Assembly: GCF_030814715.1 (NCBI RefSeq)
Contig: NZ_JAUSVO010000001.1
Coordinates: forward strand, 186,001-250,000
Direction of reading: 5' to 3'
Source: Kaistia dalseonensis
GTDB lineage: Bacteria; Pseudomonadota; Alphaproteobacteria; Rhizobiales; Kaistiaceae
Length of the DNA stretch: 64,000 nt
The translations under genes were made by a program, and so were the position numbers. This document shows positions 44,803 to 54,781 of the stretch, in pieces (the stretch's first letter is position 1; every line of letters begins with the position of its first letter). Below the pieces are notes generated by a model. It was not told the origin of the DNA and searched no databases. It worked only from the letters and a program-made list of their open reading frames with translations.

Positions 44803-46182
44803 ATGAATCAGTCTAGTCCCCGATCCATCTTCGCCGAAAGGGCGCTCCTGCCGGAAGGCTGGGCGGTGAATGTCCGTATCGACATTGCCGCCGATGGATC
44901 GATCGGCGCCATCGCCGTCGACGCCGCGCCCGAGGGCAGCGAGATCGCCGCCGGCCCTGTCATCCCCGCTATGCCGAACCTGCATTCGCACGCCTTCCAG
45001 CGCGCCATGGCCGGACTCGCCGAGATCGCGGGTTCGGGAGAGGACAGTTTCTGGACCTGGCGGGAGGAGATGTACCGGACCGTCGGCCTGCTCTCGCCCG
45101 AGGATGTCGAGGCGGTCGCGACCCGGCTCTATGTCGACATGATGAAGGGCGGCTATGGCGCCGTCGCCGAGTTCCATTATCTCCATCACGATGCGTCCGG
45201 AAGCGCCCATGCCGATCCGTCGGAGATGTCGCGGCGCATCCTGGCTGCGGCTTCGACGAGTGGCATCGGCCTGACGCTGCTTCCCGTCTTCTATGCCCAT
45301 GCCAATTTCGGCGGTGCGCCGCCGAGCCCCGGCCAGCGCCGTTTCGTCCATGATGTCGACGGCTTCCTGGCCTTGATCGAGGCGCTCCGCCCGGCCGCAT
45401 CCGAAACGGGCGCGACGCTCGGCTGCGCCTTCCATTCGCTCCGTGCCGCGATGCCCGAGGAGATGCGCGCGATCCTCGGCGGACTTCCGGCATCCGGCCC
45501 GATCCATATCCATGTGGCCGAGCAGCAGCGCGAGGTCGATGATTGTCTGGCCTGGAGCGGCCGTCGTCCGGTCGCATGGCTGCTCGACGAGATGCCGGTC
45601 GATCATCGCTGGTGCGCGATCCATGCGACCCACATGAATGATGACGAGACGCGGCGCCTCGCCGCGAGCGGCGCGGTTGCGGGCCTCTGCCCGGTGACCG
45701 AGGCCAATCTCGGCGACGGCATCTTTCCGGCCGTTGCCTATCAGGCGGCCGGCGGGCGCTTCGGCATCGGCTCCGACAGCGAGGTCTCCACCAGCGTCGC
45801 GGAAGAATTGCGCCTGCTCGAATATGGCCAGAGACTCCGTGACCAGCGCAGGAATAGGCTGGCGCGCGGGCCGGGCCGTTCGGTCGGGCGCGATCTCTTC
45901 GATGCGGCCTGTGCCGGCGGCGCGCAGGCGCTCGGACAGAAGATCGGGGCGATCGAGCCGGGCAGGGCGGCGAGCCTCGTCGTGCTCGATGGCGCCGACG
46001 CGTTCATCGCGGCGGCGACGGGCGATCAGGTGATCGATCGCTTCCTGTTCGCGCTCGGCGATCGCGCCGTTCGCGATGTGATGGTTGCGGGAACATGGCA
46101 GATCCGGAACGGGCGCCATGAACGGGACGAAGAGATTGACCGCGCCTTTGCCGGCGCGGTTCGAAGACTGGCGCAGGGCTGA
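44803..46182 (+). CDS. hutF: Formimidoylglutamate deiminase
   Basis: 459 residues. HutF hydrolyses N-formimino-L-glutamate to N-formylglutamate and ammonia. It is an amidohydrolase-superfamily member with the metal ligands in MPNLHSHAFQRAM, the substrate-binding SFWTWREEMY segment that marks HutF, IHIHVAEQQREVDDC, ATHMNDDE, and GSDSEVSTS with the catalytic Asp. Its presence together with hutG shows the five-step pathway variant. An unusually weak ribosome site precedes it. Confidence 0.94.
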   Translation: MNQSSPRSIFAERALLPEGWAVNVRIDIAADGSIGAIAVDAAPEGSEIAAGPVIPAMPNLHSHAFQRAMAGLAEIAGSGEDSFWTWREEMYRTVGLLSPEDVEAVATRLYVDMMKGGYGAVAEFHYLHHDASGSAHADPSEMSRRILAAASTSGIGLTLLPVFYAHANFGGAPPSPGQRRFVHDVDGFLALIEALRPAASETGATLGCAFHSLRAAMPEEMRAILGGLPASGPIHIHVAEQQREVDDCLAWSGRRPVAWLLDEMPVDHRWCAIHATHMNDDETRRLAASGAVAGLCPVTEANLGDGIFPAVAYQAAGGRFGIGSDSEVSTSVAEELRLLEYGQRLRDQRRNRLARGPGRSVGRDLFDAACAGGAQALGQKIGAIEPGRAASLVVLDGADAFIAAATGDQVIDRFLFALGDRAVRDVMVAGTWQIRNGRHERDEEIDRAFAGAVRRLAQG

Positions 46183-46211
46183 AGGCCCGGCCGAACAGAG
46201 GGGAATTCATC

Positions 46212-47057
46212 ATGAAAGTCACGAAGCTGATCCTTGCCGGCGCCCTGGCGCTCGCGGCCTTCGCCGGTGCTCCGGCGCAGGCGAAGGAATGGAAGACCGT
46301 CACCATCGCGCTCGAGGGCGCCTATGCGCCCTGGAACCTGACCAACCCCGACGGCACGCTCGGCGGTTTCGAGCCCGAACTCGCCAAGTATCTCTGCGAG
46401 CATGCCAAGGTCGAGTGCAAGCTGATCACCCAGGATTGGGACGGCATGATCTCGGCGCTGAACGCCGGCAAGTTCGACATCATCATGGATGCGCTGTCGA
46501 TCACGCCGGAGCGCAAGGAAGTCATCGCCTTCACCGTGCCTTATGCGGCGACGCCCGCCGCCTTCGCGACGCTGAAGGACAGCCCGCTCGCCAACCTCGC
46601 CGGCACCGGCACGACGATCAAGCTGACGGCCGACGTGGCCGAGCAGAAGAAGGCCGTCGAGGCGCTGCGCACGGCGCTGACCGGCAAGACCATCGGCATC
46701 CAGGCCGCGACCGTCTATGCCAAGTTCATCTATGACAATTTCGGCGATGTCGCGACGGTGCGCGAATACAAGACCTCGGCGGATCGCGATCTCGACGTGG
46801 TGGCCGGCCGCATCGACGTCGCCTTCGACGACGGCGTCTACCTGATCTCGGCCTTCGCCAACCCCGACACGGCCGATCTCGCCTTCACCGGCCCGGAAAT
46901 CGCCGGCTCGATCTGGGGCGAGGGCGAAGGCCTCGGCCTGCGCAAGGAAGACACCGAGCTGAAGGCCAAGTTCGACGAGGCGATCAAATCCGCGCTCGCC
47001 GACGGCACGGTCAAGACGCTGTCGCTGAAGTGGTTCAAGGTCGACGTCGCCCCGTAA
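46212..47057 (+). CDS. Histidine/polar amino-acid ABC transporter binding protein
   Basis: 281 residues with a clear signal peptide (MKVTKLILAGALALAAFAG, cut after AQA). SBP family 3 features: VTIALEGAYAPWNL, GGFEPELAKYLCEHAKVECKL, DGMISALNAGKFDIIMDALSITPERKEVIAF and the second-lobe strand DVVAGRIDVAFDDGVYL. Located between hutF and two permease genes, it probably delivers histidine (or a related compound such as urocanate) to the transporter encoded downstream. Confidence 0.88.
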   Translation: MKVTKLILAGALALAAFAGAPAQAKEWKTVTIALEGAYAPWNLTNPDGTLGGFEPELAKYLCEHAKVECKLITQDWDGMISALNAGKFDIIMDALSITPERKEVIAFTVPYAATPAAFATLKDSPLANLAGTGTTIKLTADVAEQKKAVEALRTALTGKTIGIQAATVYAKFIYDNFGDVATVREYKTSADRDLDVVAGRIDVAFDDGVYLISAFANPDTADLAFTGPEIAGSIWGEGEGLGLRKEDTELKAKFDEAIKSALADGTVKTLSLKWFKVDVAP

Positions 47058-47420
47058 GGCGGCACTGCAGTCCGCGCGGCTCCGGCCAGCTTGAGACTTC
47101 GTCGTCTTCCGTCATCCCGGGCGAGGCGCAGCCGAGACCCGGGATCCATTCGGCCTGAGCCCCGATCATCTGCGCCCCGGGCTGTATGGATCCCCGCTTT
47201 CGCGGTGATGACGGAAAGTGGGGGCGGGGATGACGGCAAGTGGGGGCGGAGATGACGAAAAACGGGGCGCAGCGGAAAGCGAGGACGGGGCGGGAAGCCG
47301 GGCGGGGGCGGGACGTCAGTCCGCCGGCAGCCGGAGGGCCGAGCGTCCTCCGCCCGTCCGTCCGCCGCCCGTCCGTCCGCCGAACACCATCCTCTCCCAA
47401 CTCACCGAGGAGCGTCTTGC
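47058..47420. repeat. Repeat-rich spacer inside the hut transporter operon
   Basis: 363 bp without a gene, made of several short repeats. ATCCCGGG (47115-47122) and CCCGGGAT (47139-47146) form an inverted repeat of a kind widely dispersed in alphaproteobacterial spacers. CCGC-TTTC-GCGG (47194-47205) is a short hairpin. A 22-bp unit starting GATGACGG is tandemly repeated at 47207-47228 and 47229-47250, with a degenerate third start at 47251. The 15-bp unit CGCCCGTCCGTCCGC is perfectly repeated at 47351-47380. Hairpins here may protect the upstream binding-protein mRNA. Confidence 0.75.
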
Positions 47421-48143
47421 ATGGCCTTCATTGAAACGCTCGGTTTCGGTTCGACCGGCTGGGGCGGCCTGCTCCTGATCGGCGCGCTGACCACGCTCGC
47501 CGTGACGCTCGCATCGCTTGGCGTCGGCGCCGTGCTCGGCACGCTCGTTGCCTGGGCCAAGCTTTCCGGCAATCGCATCGCGGGTTTCGTGGGCGATGCC
47601 TATACGACGATCTTCCGCGGCGTGCCGGAATTGCTCGTCATCTATCTCGTCTATTTCGGCGGTTCGCATGCCGTCACCTCCGCCGGCAAGGCGCTGGGCT
47701 TCGAGGGGTTTCTCGGGCTTCCCTCCTTCCTTGCCGGCGCGATCGCCGTCGGCGTGATTTCGGGCGCGTACCAGGCCGAGGTCTATCGCGGCGCCTTCCT
47801 CGCCGTGCTGCCGGGCGAGATCGAGGCGGCGCGCGCGATCGGCATGCCGCGCTTGCTGCGCTTTCGCCGCATCATCGTACCGCAGATCCTGCGCTTCGCG
47901 CTGCCGGGCCTCGGCAATGTCTGGCAGTTGAGCCTGAAGGATTCCGCGCTCGTCTCGGTAACGGGCCTTGCAGAGCTGATGCGCACCTCGCAGGTCGCCG
48001 CCGGTTCGACGCGCCAGTATTTCCTGTTCTACATCGTCGGTGGCTGTCTCTATCTCGTGCTGACCAGCTTCTCCGATCGCGCCTTCGGCGCTGCGGAAGC
48101 CCATACCGGCAAGAGCTTTCGCCGCGGCCTCGGGCGGGCGTGA
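47421..48143 (+). CDS. Polar amino-acid ABC transporter permease (HisQ-like)
   Basis: 240 residues with about five membrane spans. The N-terminal TTLAVTLASLGVGAVLGTLVAWAK is split into the first span, FRGVPELLVIYLVYF is the conserved segment after it, and GEIEAARAIGMPRLLRFRRI is the EAA loop that contacts the ATPase. GAGGAG precedes the ATG. With the next gene it forms the heterodimeric channel of a histidine/polar-amino-acid importer. Confidence 0.92.
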   Translation: MAFIETLGFGSTGWGGLLLIGALTTLAVTLASLGVGAVLGTLVAWAKLSGNRIAGFVGDAYTTIFRGVPELLVIYLVYFGGSHAVTSAGKALGFEGFLGLPSFLAGAIAVGVISGAYQAEVYRGAFLAVLPGEIEAARAIGMPRLLRFRRIIVPQILRFALPGLGNVWQLSLKDSALVSVTGLAELMRTSQVAAGSTRQYFLFYIVGGCLYLVLTSFSDRAFGAAEAHTGKSFRRGLGRA

Positions 48144-48152
48144 GGGCAGGCC

Positions 48153-48896
48153 ATGGATTTTCCCTTTCTCATCGACACGCTCGGCAAGCTGATGGCGGCC
48201 CTGCCGACCACGCTCGGCCTGTTCTCGCTCTCGGTCACGATTGGCGGCCTGCTGGCGATCGGCATCGTATGGATGCGCGTCAGCGGCCATTTCGTGCTGG
48301 AGCGCTTCGCGCGGGCCTATGTCTTCGTCTTTCGCGGCTCGCCGCTGCTGATCCAGATGTTCCTGGTCTATTACGGCCTCGGCCAGTTTCCGGCCGTTCG
48401 CCACAGCCTGTTCTGGCCGCTGCTGCGCGAGCCCTTCGCCTGCGCCGTGATCTCGCTCGCGCTCTGCACGGCCGGCTATACGGCGGAGATCTTCCGGGGC
48501 GGCCTGCTCGCCGTGCCGGCCCGCGAGGTCGAGGCGGCGCGGGCGACCGGCATGTCCGGCTTCCTGCTGCTGCGCCGGATCATCGCGCCGATCGCGCTCC
48601 GCCAGGCGCTGCCATCCTATTCGACCGAGATCGTGCTGATGGTGAAGTCGACAGCGCTGGCGAGCCTCGTCACCGTCTGGGAGGTGACAGGCGTGGCGCA
48701 GCGCATCATCTCGCAGACCTATCGCACGATGGAAGTCTTCCTCTGCGCGGCCGCGATCTATCTCGTGCTCAACTTCATCATCGTCCGCCTGATCGGGCTC
48801 TGGGAACATCGCCTGTCGCGCCATCGTCGCGGTATGCCGGTATCGAGCCTGTCCAAGCCGCTTCAAGCCGGCGGAAACCTCGGAGACGCCTCATGA
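48153..48896 (+). CDS. Polar amino-acid ABC transporter permease (HisM-like)
   Basis: 247 residues with about five spans. FRGSPLLIQMFLVYYGL is the family signature, and REVEAARATGMSGFLLLRRI is the EAA loop. It begins 9 bp after the HisQ-like gene, with GAGGG as ribosome site. Its last codons overlap the ATPase start (ATGA). The C-terminal 20 residues extend a little past the usual family end. Confidence 0.92.
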   Translation: MDFPFLIDTLGKLMAALPTTLGLFSLSVTIGGLLAIGIVWMRVSGHFVLERFARAYVFVFRGSPLLIQMFLVYYGLGQFPAVRHSLFWPLLREPFACAVISLALCTAGYTAEIFRGGLLAVPAREVEAARATGMSGFLLLRRIIAPIALRQALPSYSTEIVLMVKSTALASLVTVWEVTGVAQRIISQTYRTMEVFLCAAAIYLVLNFIIVRLIGLWEHRLSRHRRGMPVSSLSKPLQAGGNLGDAS

Positions 48897-49672
48897 CCGC
48901 TACGCCTCCGACCGCCCTGACCGTCAGGGATCTGCGCAAGAGCTTCGGCGATCTGCCGGTGCTGAAGGGCATCTCGCTCGATGCCCGCGAGGGCGACGTC
49001 ATCTCGATCCTCGGCGCCAGCGGCTCCGGCAAGAGCACGTTCCTGCGCTGCATCAACCTGCTGGAAACGCCCGATTCCGGCGAGATCACCGTCGCGGGCG
49101 AGACGATCGCGATGAGAAGGCGCCGCGATGGGCACATGGAGCCCAGCGATCGCAAGCAGGTTGATCGCATCCGTTCCGAACTCGGCATGGTGTTCCAGAA
49201 TTTCAATCTCTGGTCCCACATGACCATCCTCGAAAACCTGATCGAGGGGCCGATCCATGTGCTGAAGCGGTCCCGCGCCGAGGCGATCGCAGAGGCCGAG
49301 GTGCTGCTGGAAAAGGTCGGCATTGCCGATAAGCGCCATCATTATCCGGCACTGCTCTCGGGCGGACAGCAGCAGCGCGCCGCGATCGCCCGCGCGCTCG
49401 CCATGCGGCCCAAGGTAATGCTGTTCGACGAGCCCACCTCGGCGCTCGATCCCGAACTCGTCGGTGAGGTGCTGCGGGTTATGCGCGCGCTTGCCGAAGA
49501 AGGCCGCACCATGCTGGTCGTGACGCATGAGATGGGCTTTGCCCGCAATGTCTCGAACAAGGTCATGTTCCTGCATCAGGGGCTCGTCGAGGCGGAAGGC
49601 TCGCCTGGCGAGGTGTTCGACGAGCTGAAATCGGATCGCTTCCGCCAGTTCATTTCGGGCTTCAAGAAGTAG
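48893..49672 (+). CDS. Polar amino-acid ABC transporter ATPase (HisP-like)
   Basis: 259 residues from the ATG at 48893. It has Walker A GASGSGKSTFLRC, the Q-loop in MVFQNFNLWSHMT, the signature LLSGGQQQRAAIARAL, Walker B VMLFDEPTSALDPE and the switch His in VVTHEMGFA. The extended strand EITVAGETIAMRRRRDGH is typical of HisP/GlnQ-type subunits. It powers the importer made of the preceding three products. The hutH-like gene follows 5 bp later. Confidence 0.94.
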   Translation: MTATPPTALTVRDLRKSFGDLPVLKGISLDAREGDVISILGASGSGKSTFLRCINLLETPDSGEITVAGETIAMRRRRDGHMEPSDRKQVDRIRSELGMVFQNFNLWSHMTILENLIEGPIHVLKRSRAEAIAEAEVLLEKVGIADKRHHYPALLSGGQQQRAAIARALAMRPKVMLFDEPTSALDPELVGEVLRVMRALAEEGRTMLVVTHEMGFARNVSNKVMFLHQGLVEAEGSPGEVFDELKSDRFRQFISGFKK

Positions 49673-49677
49673 GCATC

Positions 49678-51189
49678 ATGCGGACCATTCTCCTCGACCA
49701 GCCGCTCGGCTGGCGCGATATCGCCGCCATTGCCGAGGGCGCGGACATCCTGCTCGCCGATCCGGCCCGCCAGCGGATCGCCACGGCGCGCGCCATCGTC
49801 GAGACCATCGTCGCGCGCGGCATTCGCGCCTATGGCGTCAATACCGGCGTCGGGGCGCTCAGCGATGTCGCCGTCGATCGCGATCATCAGCGCCAGCTCT
49901 CGCGCAATCTGCTGATGAGCCATGCCTGTGGCGTCGGCGAGCGGCTCGGGGCGCGCGAGGTTCGCGCCATCATCGCGGCGCAGGTCAACAATTATGCTCA
50001 TGGCCATTCCGGCGTGCGGCCGGCGGTGGTCGATGGGCTGATCGCGCTGCTCCAGCATGATTGCATCCCCGATGTTCCCGCGCGCGGTTCGGTCGGCTAC
50101 CTCACGCATATGGCCCATATCGCGCTGGTGCTGATCGGCGAGGGCAGGGCGCATCTCGGTGGCGAGGCGCTCAGCGGTGCCGAGGCGCTGGCGCGGATCG
50201 GTATCGAGCCGCTGGTGCTGGAGGCGAAGGAAGGCCTCAGCCTCGTCAATGGCACGCCCTGCGCGACGGGCCTTGCGTCGCTCGCGCTTGCTCGCTCGGA
50301 GCGCCTGCTCGATTGGGCCGATGCAACTGCGGCCATGAGCTTCGAGAATCTTCACGGCCAGCCCAACGCCTTCGACGCGGTGCCGCTGGCGCTCCGCGTC
50401 TCGGCCGGCCTCGCCGAAACGGGACGGAACCTGCGGGAGCGGCTGGCGGGCAGCGAGATCCTCGCCGCGACGGCCGGCGCGCGCACGCAGGATGCGCTCA
50501 GCCTGCGCGCGGTGCCACATGTCCACGGCGCCGCCCGCGACAGTCTCGCCCATGTGGGACGCGCCATCGACCAGGAACTCGCCTCGGTGACGGATAATCC
50601 CGCCATCGCCGGAACGCCCGAGGCGCCGCTGGTCTATTCCGAGGCCCATGCGGTCAGTCCCGCGCTCGGCCTTGCCATGGACAGCCTCGGCATCGCCGTC
50701 GCAGAAGTGGCCGCCATGGCGGAGCGCCGGCTCGACCGCCTCGTCAATCCGCTGGTGAGCGGCCTGCCGGCCTTTCTCGCCGGCAATAGCGGCGTCGGCT
50801 CCGGCTTCATGATCGCGCAATATACCGCTGTCGCGCTCGTCAACGAGAACCGACGCCTGGCGGCACCGGCGAGCCTCGATGGCGGCATCACCTCGGCGCT
50901 GCAGGAAGATCATTTGAGCCATGCGACGCCGGCCGCGACCAAGGCGCTGGCGATCCTCGACAATGCCGAGGCGATCGTCGCGATCGAGCTGATGGCCGCC
51001 GCGCAGGCCTATGAATTCCAGGAACCGGCGCTGAAGCGCGCGCCGGGCACGGATGGGCTCTACCGCGCGGTCCGCGCCATCCTGCCGCCCTATGCCGATG
51101 ACCGTCCGCTGGCCGACGACATGGCCAAGGCGCGCGCGCTGATCCGCCAGGCGCGCCCTGCCGCCGCCCCGCCCTTGGCTGCATCCTGA
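49678..51189 (+). CDS. HutH-like aromatic/histidine ammonia-lyase paralogue lacking the MIO triad
   Basis: 503 residues, homologous along its length to HutH at 52396-53940. The Tyr segment survives ([13 protein letters not shown] for the usual VYGINTGFG), as do [10 protein letters not shown] and [10 protein letters not shown]. However, the Ala-Ser-Gly that cyclises to the MIO electrophile is missing: [15 protein letters not shown] in HutH aligns with [12 protein letters not shown] here, an exact three-residue gap after GSVG. The QDPYCLR motif of HutH reads QDALSLR, losing the active-site Tyr. Ammonia-lyase activity by the known mechanism is therefore unlikely. It may be a regulatory or partner subunit, or have another activity. 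It lies in the middle of the hut operon, coupled tightly to the transporter. Confidence 0.85.
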   Translation: MRTILLDQPLGWRDIAAIAEGADILLADPARQRIATARAIVETIVARGIRAYGVNTGVGALSDVAVDRDHQRQLSRNLLMSHACGVGERLGAREVRAIIAAQVNNYAHGHSGVRPAVVDGLIALLQHDCIPDVPARGSVGYLTHMAHIALVLIGEGRAHLGGEALSGAEALARIGIEPLVLEAKEGLSLVNGTPCATGLASLALARSERLLDWADATAAMSFENLHGQPNAFDAVPLALRVSAGLAETGRNLRERLAGSEILAATAGARTQDALSLRAVPHVHGAARDSLAHVGRAIDQELASVTDNPAIAGTPEAPLVYSEAHAVSPALGLAMDSLGIAVAEVAAMAERRLDRLVNPLVSGLPAFLAGNSGVGSGFMIAQYTAVALVNENRRLAAPASLDGGITSALQEDHLSHATPAATKALAILDNAEAIVAIELMAAAQAYEFQEPALKRAPGTDGLYRAVRAILPPYADDRPLADDMAKARALIRQARPAAAPPLAAS

Positions 51190-51196
51190 GGACATC

Positions 51197-52399
51197 ATGG
51201 AAACGCTCTATCGTAACGCCCGCATCGCGACGCTCGCGCCCTTTGCCGAAGGGCTCGGCATCATCGAGCATGGCGCGATCCTCCTCTCCGGCGAGCGCAT
51301 CGCCTGGGTCGGGCCGATGGAGGACCTGCCGACGGGCATCAATCCAGCCCGTTCGATCAATCTGGAGGATCGCTGGGTTACGCCTGGCCTGATCGATTGC
51401 CATACCCATCTCGTCTTTGGCGGCGACCGCGCGCAGGAGTTCGAGATGCGCCTCGCCGGCGCCAGCTATGAGGAGATCGCGCGCGCCGGCGGCGGCATCG
51501 TCTCGTCGGTGCGGGCGACGCGGGCGGCAAGCGAGGATGAACTCGTCGCCGCCGCGCTCCGCCGCCTCGATGCGCTGATCGCGGAAGGCGTCACCACGAT
51601 CGAGGTCAAATCCGGCTATGGCCTCGATATCGAGACCGAGCGCCGCCTGCTCGCCGCCGCGCGCCGGCTCGGCCGGGAGCGCGACGTCACGGTGCTGGCG
51701 ACGTTCCTTGCGCTGCATGCCCTGCCGCCCGAGGCGCGGGACGATCGCGCCGGCTTCGTGCGCATGATGTGCGATGAGGCGCTGCCGGCCTTCGCCGCTG
51801 ACGGCCTCGTCGATGCGGTCGATGCGTTCTGCGAAGGCATCGCCTTTTCGCCGGAGGAGACCGCGCGGCTCTTCACGGCCGCGCGCGCCCTCGGCCTGCC
51901 GGTCAAGCTGCATGCCGACCAGCTTTCCAACCTGCATGGCGCTCGGCTCGCGGCAGAATTTGGCGCGCTTTCGGCCGATCATCTTGAACACACCGACGCC
52001 GACGGCGCGGCCGCCATGGCCGCTGCCGGCACCGTCGCCGTGCTGCTTCCCGGCGCGTTCTATTTCCTGCGCGAGACGGTGAAGCCGCCAGTCGAGGCGT
52101 TTCGCGCGCACGGCACGCGGATGGCGATCGCGACCGACTGCAATCCGGGAACCTCGCCGGTCACCTCGCTGCTGACGATCATGAACATGGCCGCGACGCT
52201 CTTCCGCCTGACCGTCGACGAATGCATCGCCGGCGTCACGCGCGAGGCGGCGCGGGCGCTCGGCAAGCTCGGCGAAACCGGGACGATCGAGCCCGGCAAA
52301 TTTGGCGACTTGGCGATCTGGGACATAGAGCGCCCGGCCGAGCTCGTCTACCGCGTGGGGTTCAACCCGCTGCACAAGAGAATCCGGAGGGGACGATGA
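51197..52399 (+). CDS. hutI: Imidazolonepropionase
   Basis: 400 residues. HutI hydrolyses 4-imidazolone-5-propionate to N-formimino-L-glutamate. The amidohydrolase metal site is [19 protein letters not shown], the substrate-binding segment is [14 protein letters not shown], and further ligands lie in [19 protein letters not shown] and ATDCNPGTS. The stop overlaps the hutH start by 4 nt (ATGA). Confidence 0.96.
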   Translation: METLYRNARIATLAPFAEGLGIIEHGAILLSGERIAWVGPMEDLPTGINPARSINLEDRWVTPGLIDCHTHLVFGGDRAQEFEMRLAGASYEEIARAGGGIVSSVRATRAASEDELVAAALRRLDALIAEGVTTIEVKSGYGLDIETERRLLAAARRLGRERDVTVLATFLALHALPPEARDDRAGFVRMMCDEALPAFAADGLVDAVDAFCEGIAFSPEETARLFTAARALGLPVKLHADQLSNLHGARLAAEFGALSADHLEHTDADGAAAMAAAGTVAVLLPGAFYFLRETVKPPVEAFRAHGTRMAIATDCNPGTSPVTSLLTIMNMAATLFRLTVDECIAGVTREAARALGKLGETGTIEPGKFGDLAIWDIERPAELVYRVGFNPLHKRIRRGR

Positions 52400-53940
52400 A
52401 AGAGCTGATGACACTGGAGCCGGGGGCGGTTTCGCTCGCCGCATGGCGCAGCATCTATTTTGGCGCCGAGGCCGTGCTTGATCCGTCCTGCCGACCGGTG
52501 GTCGAGGCGAGCGCCGCCACGGTCGAGGCGATCATCGCCAAGGGTGAGCCCGTCTATGGCATCAATACCGGCTTCGGCAAGCTCGCCAGCGTGCGCATCC
52601 AGGACGCCGATCTCGCGACCTTGCAGCGCAATCTCGTGCTGTCGCATGCGGCCGGCGTGGGCGAGGCCCTGCCGGTGCCGATCGTGCGCCTGATCATGGC
52701 GCTGAAGCTCGCGAGCCTGGCGCAGGGCGCCTCGGGCGTGCGCTGGTCGACGATCGTTCATCTCACGCAATGTCTGGAGCGCGGTCTCGTCCCGGTGGTC
52801 CCCGGGCAGGGCTCCGTCGGCGCCTCGGGCGATCTCGCGCCGCTCGCGCACATGACCGCCGCGCTGATCGGCGAAGGCGCCTTCATCGTCGATGGCGTGA
52901 CGCTGCCGGCCGGAGAAGCGCTGGCGGCGGCCGGCATGGAGCCGCTGGTGCTCGGGCCGAAAGAAGGGCTCGCGCTGTTGAACGGCACGCAGGTCTCGAC
53001 CGGCCTGGCGTTCGCCGGCCTGTTCGAGGCGGAGCGCGTGTTCCAGGCGGCGCTCGTCACCGGCGCACTTTCGACCGATGCGGCGCGCGGCTCTGATGGG
53101 CCGTTCGATGCCCGCGTCCACGCCGTCCGCCGGCATCGCGGCCAGACCGAGGTCGCGGCGACGCTGCGGGCGCTGATGGCCGGCAGTGCGATCCGCGCCT
53201 CGCATCTCCTGGGCGATGAGCGCGTGCAGGATCCCTATTGCCTGCGCTGCCAGCCGCAGGTGATGGGGGCCTGCCTCGATATATTGCGGCAGGCCGGCCA
53301 CACGTTGCTGATCGAGGCGAATGGCGTGTCCGACAATCCGCTCGTCTTCGCGGCCGAGGGCGAGGTGATCTCCGGCGGCAATTTCCACGCCGAGCCGGTG
53401 GCCTTCGCCGCCGACATGATCGCCATGGCGATCTGCGAGATCGGTTCGCTCACGGAGAGGCGGCTCGCCATGCTGGTCGATCCCGTACTCTCTGGCCTGC
53501 CGGCCTTCCTCGCGCCGAAGCCGGGCCTGAATTCCGGCTTCATGATCCCGCAGGTGACGGCGGCCGCGCTCGTCTCGGAGAACAAGCAGCGCGCCTATCC
53601 CGCCAGCGTCGATTCGATCCCGACTTCCGCCAATCAGGAGGATCACGTCTCGATGGCGGCGCATGGCGCGCGGCGGCTGCTGCCGATGGCGGAGAACGCC
53701 GCGAACGTGGTCGGCATCGAATTGCTGGCGGCCGCGCAGGGCTGCGATTTCCACGCGCCGACGCGTTCGAGCGCCGCGCTCGAGCGGGTCCGTGCGCGAC
53801 TGCGCGACGATGTCGCCCATCTCGCCGATGATCGCTTCTTCGCTCCCGATCTCGCCGCCGCCACCGCGCTGGTGCGGTCCGGCGTTATCGCCGCGACGGC
53901 CGGTGCCGACCTGCTGCCCGATCTGGCCGAGGCCGCATGA
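52396..53940 (+). CDS. hutH: Histidine ammonia-lyase
   Basis: 514 residues from the ATG at 52396, with GGAGGGGACG as ribosome site. HutH removes ammonia from L-histidine to give trans-urocanate. The MIO-forming Ala-Ser-Gly is at residues 143-145 in [14 protein letters not shown]. The catalytic Tyr is in [13 protein letters not shown], the Asn in LLNGT, the Tyr/Arg pair in [11 protein letters not shown] and the Glu in [10 protein letters not shown]. All key residues are intact, in contrast to the paralogue upstream. Confidence 0.97.
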   Translation: MKELMTLEPGAVSLAAWRSIYFGAEAVLDPSCRPVVEASAATVEAIIAKGEPVYGINTGFGKLASVRIQDADLATLQRNLVLSHAAGVGEALPVPIVRLIMALKLASLAQGASGVRWSTIVHLTQCLERGLVPVVPGQGSVGASGDLAPLAHMTAALIGEGAFIVDGVTLPAGEALAAAGMEPLVLGPKEGLALLNGTQVSTGLAFAGLFEAERVFQAALVTGALSTDAARGSDGPFDARVHAVRRHRGQTEVAATLRALMAGSAIRASHLLGDERVQDPYCLRCQPQVMGACLDILRQAGHTLLIEANGVSDNPLVFAAEGEVISGGNFHAEPVAFAADMIAMAICEIGSLTERRLAMLVDPVLSGLPAFLAPKPGLNSGFMIPQVTAAALVSENKQRAYPASVDSIPTSANQEDHVSMAAHGARRLLPMAENAANVVGIELLAAAQGCDFHAPTRSSAALERVRARLRDDVAHLADDRFFAPDLAAATALVRSGVIAATAGADLLPDLAEAA

Positions 53941-54758
53941 TGAACGCGACTGAAGAGACAATCGACTGGCTCACGATCCGGCGTGGCGCGGCGCCGCTGC
54001 TGGTGAGCCTGCCGCATACCGGAACGACGCTTCCCGACGCGGTCGCCGCACGGTTGCTGTCGCGCTCGCGCGCGCTCAAGGACACGGACTGGTGGATCGA
54101 CCGGCTTTATGATTTCGCCGCCGCGCTCGACGCCACCATCGTGCATACGGCGATTTCGCGCACCGTGATCGACGTGAACCGCGACCCTTCGGGCGCCTCG
54201 CTCTATCCCGGCCAGGCGACGACGGGGCTTTGCCCGACGACGACCTTCGACGGCGATCCGCTCTACCACGCCGGTCAGGAGCCCGATCAGGCCGAGATCG
54301 AGCGTCGTCGCGACGCCTATTTCGCGCCCTATCATGCGGCGCTCGCGTCCGAGATCGCGCGGCTGCGCGGAAGCCATGAGCGCATCGTCGTCTATGATTG
54401 CCACTCGATCCGGTCCGAGGTGCCGCGCCTCTTCGAAGGCACGCTGCCGAATTTCAACATCGGCACCAATGACGGGCGGAGCGCTGCACCTGAATTGACG
54501 GCGCTGGCGGAGGCGATCTGCGACGCATCGGGTTTCTCGCGCGTCACCAATGGCCGCTTCAAGGGCGGCTGGATCACGCGGAGCCTCGGCGATCCGGCAG
54601 GAGGCGTCCACGCCATCCAGATGGAGCTCGCCTGCCGCGGCTATATGGACGAGCTTGCCGGCGACGAGCCCGCTCCCTATGACGCGGACCGCGCCGCGCC
54701 GATGCGGGCGGTGCTGGTCGAACTTCTCACGGCCCTGAAGGACTGGGCCGGGCGCTGA
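53937..54758 (+). CDS. hutG: N-formylglutamate amidohydrolase
   Basis: 273 residues. It completes the pathway by splitting N-formylglutamate into glutamate and formate. Family motifs are [58 protein letters not shown] and [13 protein letters not shown]. It overlaps the hutH stop by 4 nt and is the last gene of the rightward hut operon. It converges on wspR with a 23-bp gap. Confidence 0.95.
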   Translation: MMNATEETIDWLTIRRGAAPLLVSLPHTGTTLPDAVAARLLSRSRALKDTDWWIDRLYDFAAALDATIVHTAISRTVIDVNRDPSGASLYPGQATTGLCPTTTFDGDPLYHAGQEPDQAEIERRRDAYFAPYHAALASEIARLRGSHERIVVYDCHSIRSEVPRLFEGTLPNFNIGTNDGRSAAPELTALAEAICDASGFSRVTNGRFKGGWITRSLGDPAGGVHAIQMELACRGYMDELAGDEPAPYDADRAAPMRAVLVELLTALKDWAGR

Positions 54759-54781
54759 AGCGTCCCCGGCCGCGAGGCGGC

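Noticed and set aside
47207-47380. CRISPR array
   Set aside because: The repeats are adjacent tandem units without unique spacers of constant length, and no cas genes are in the window.
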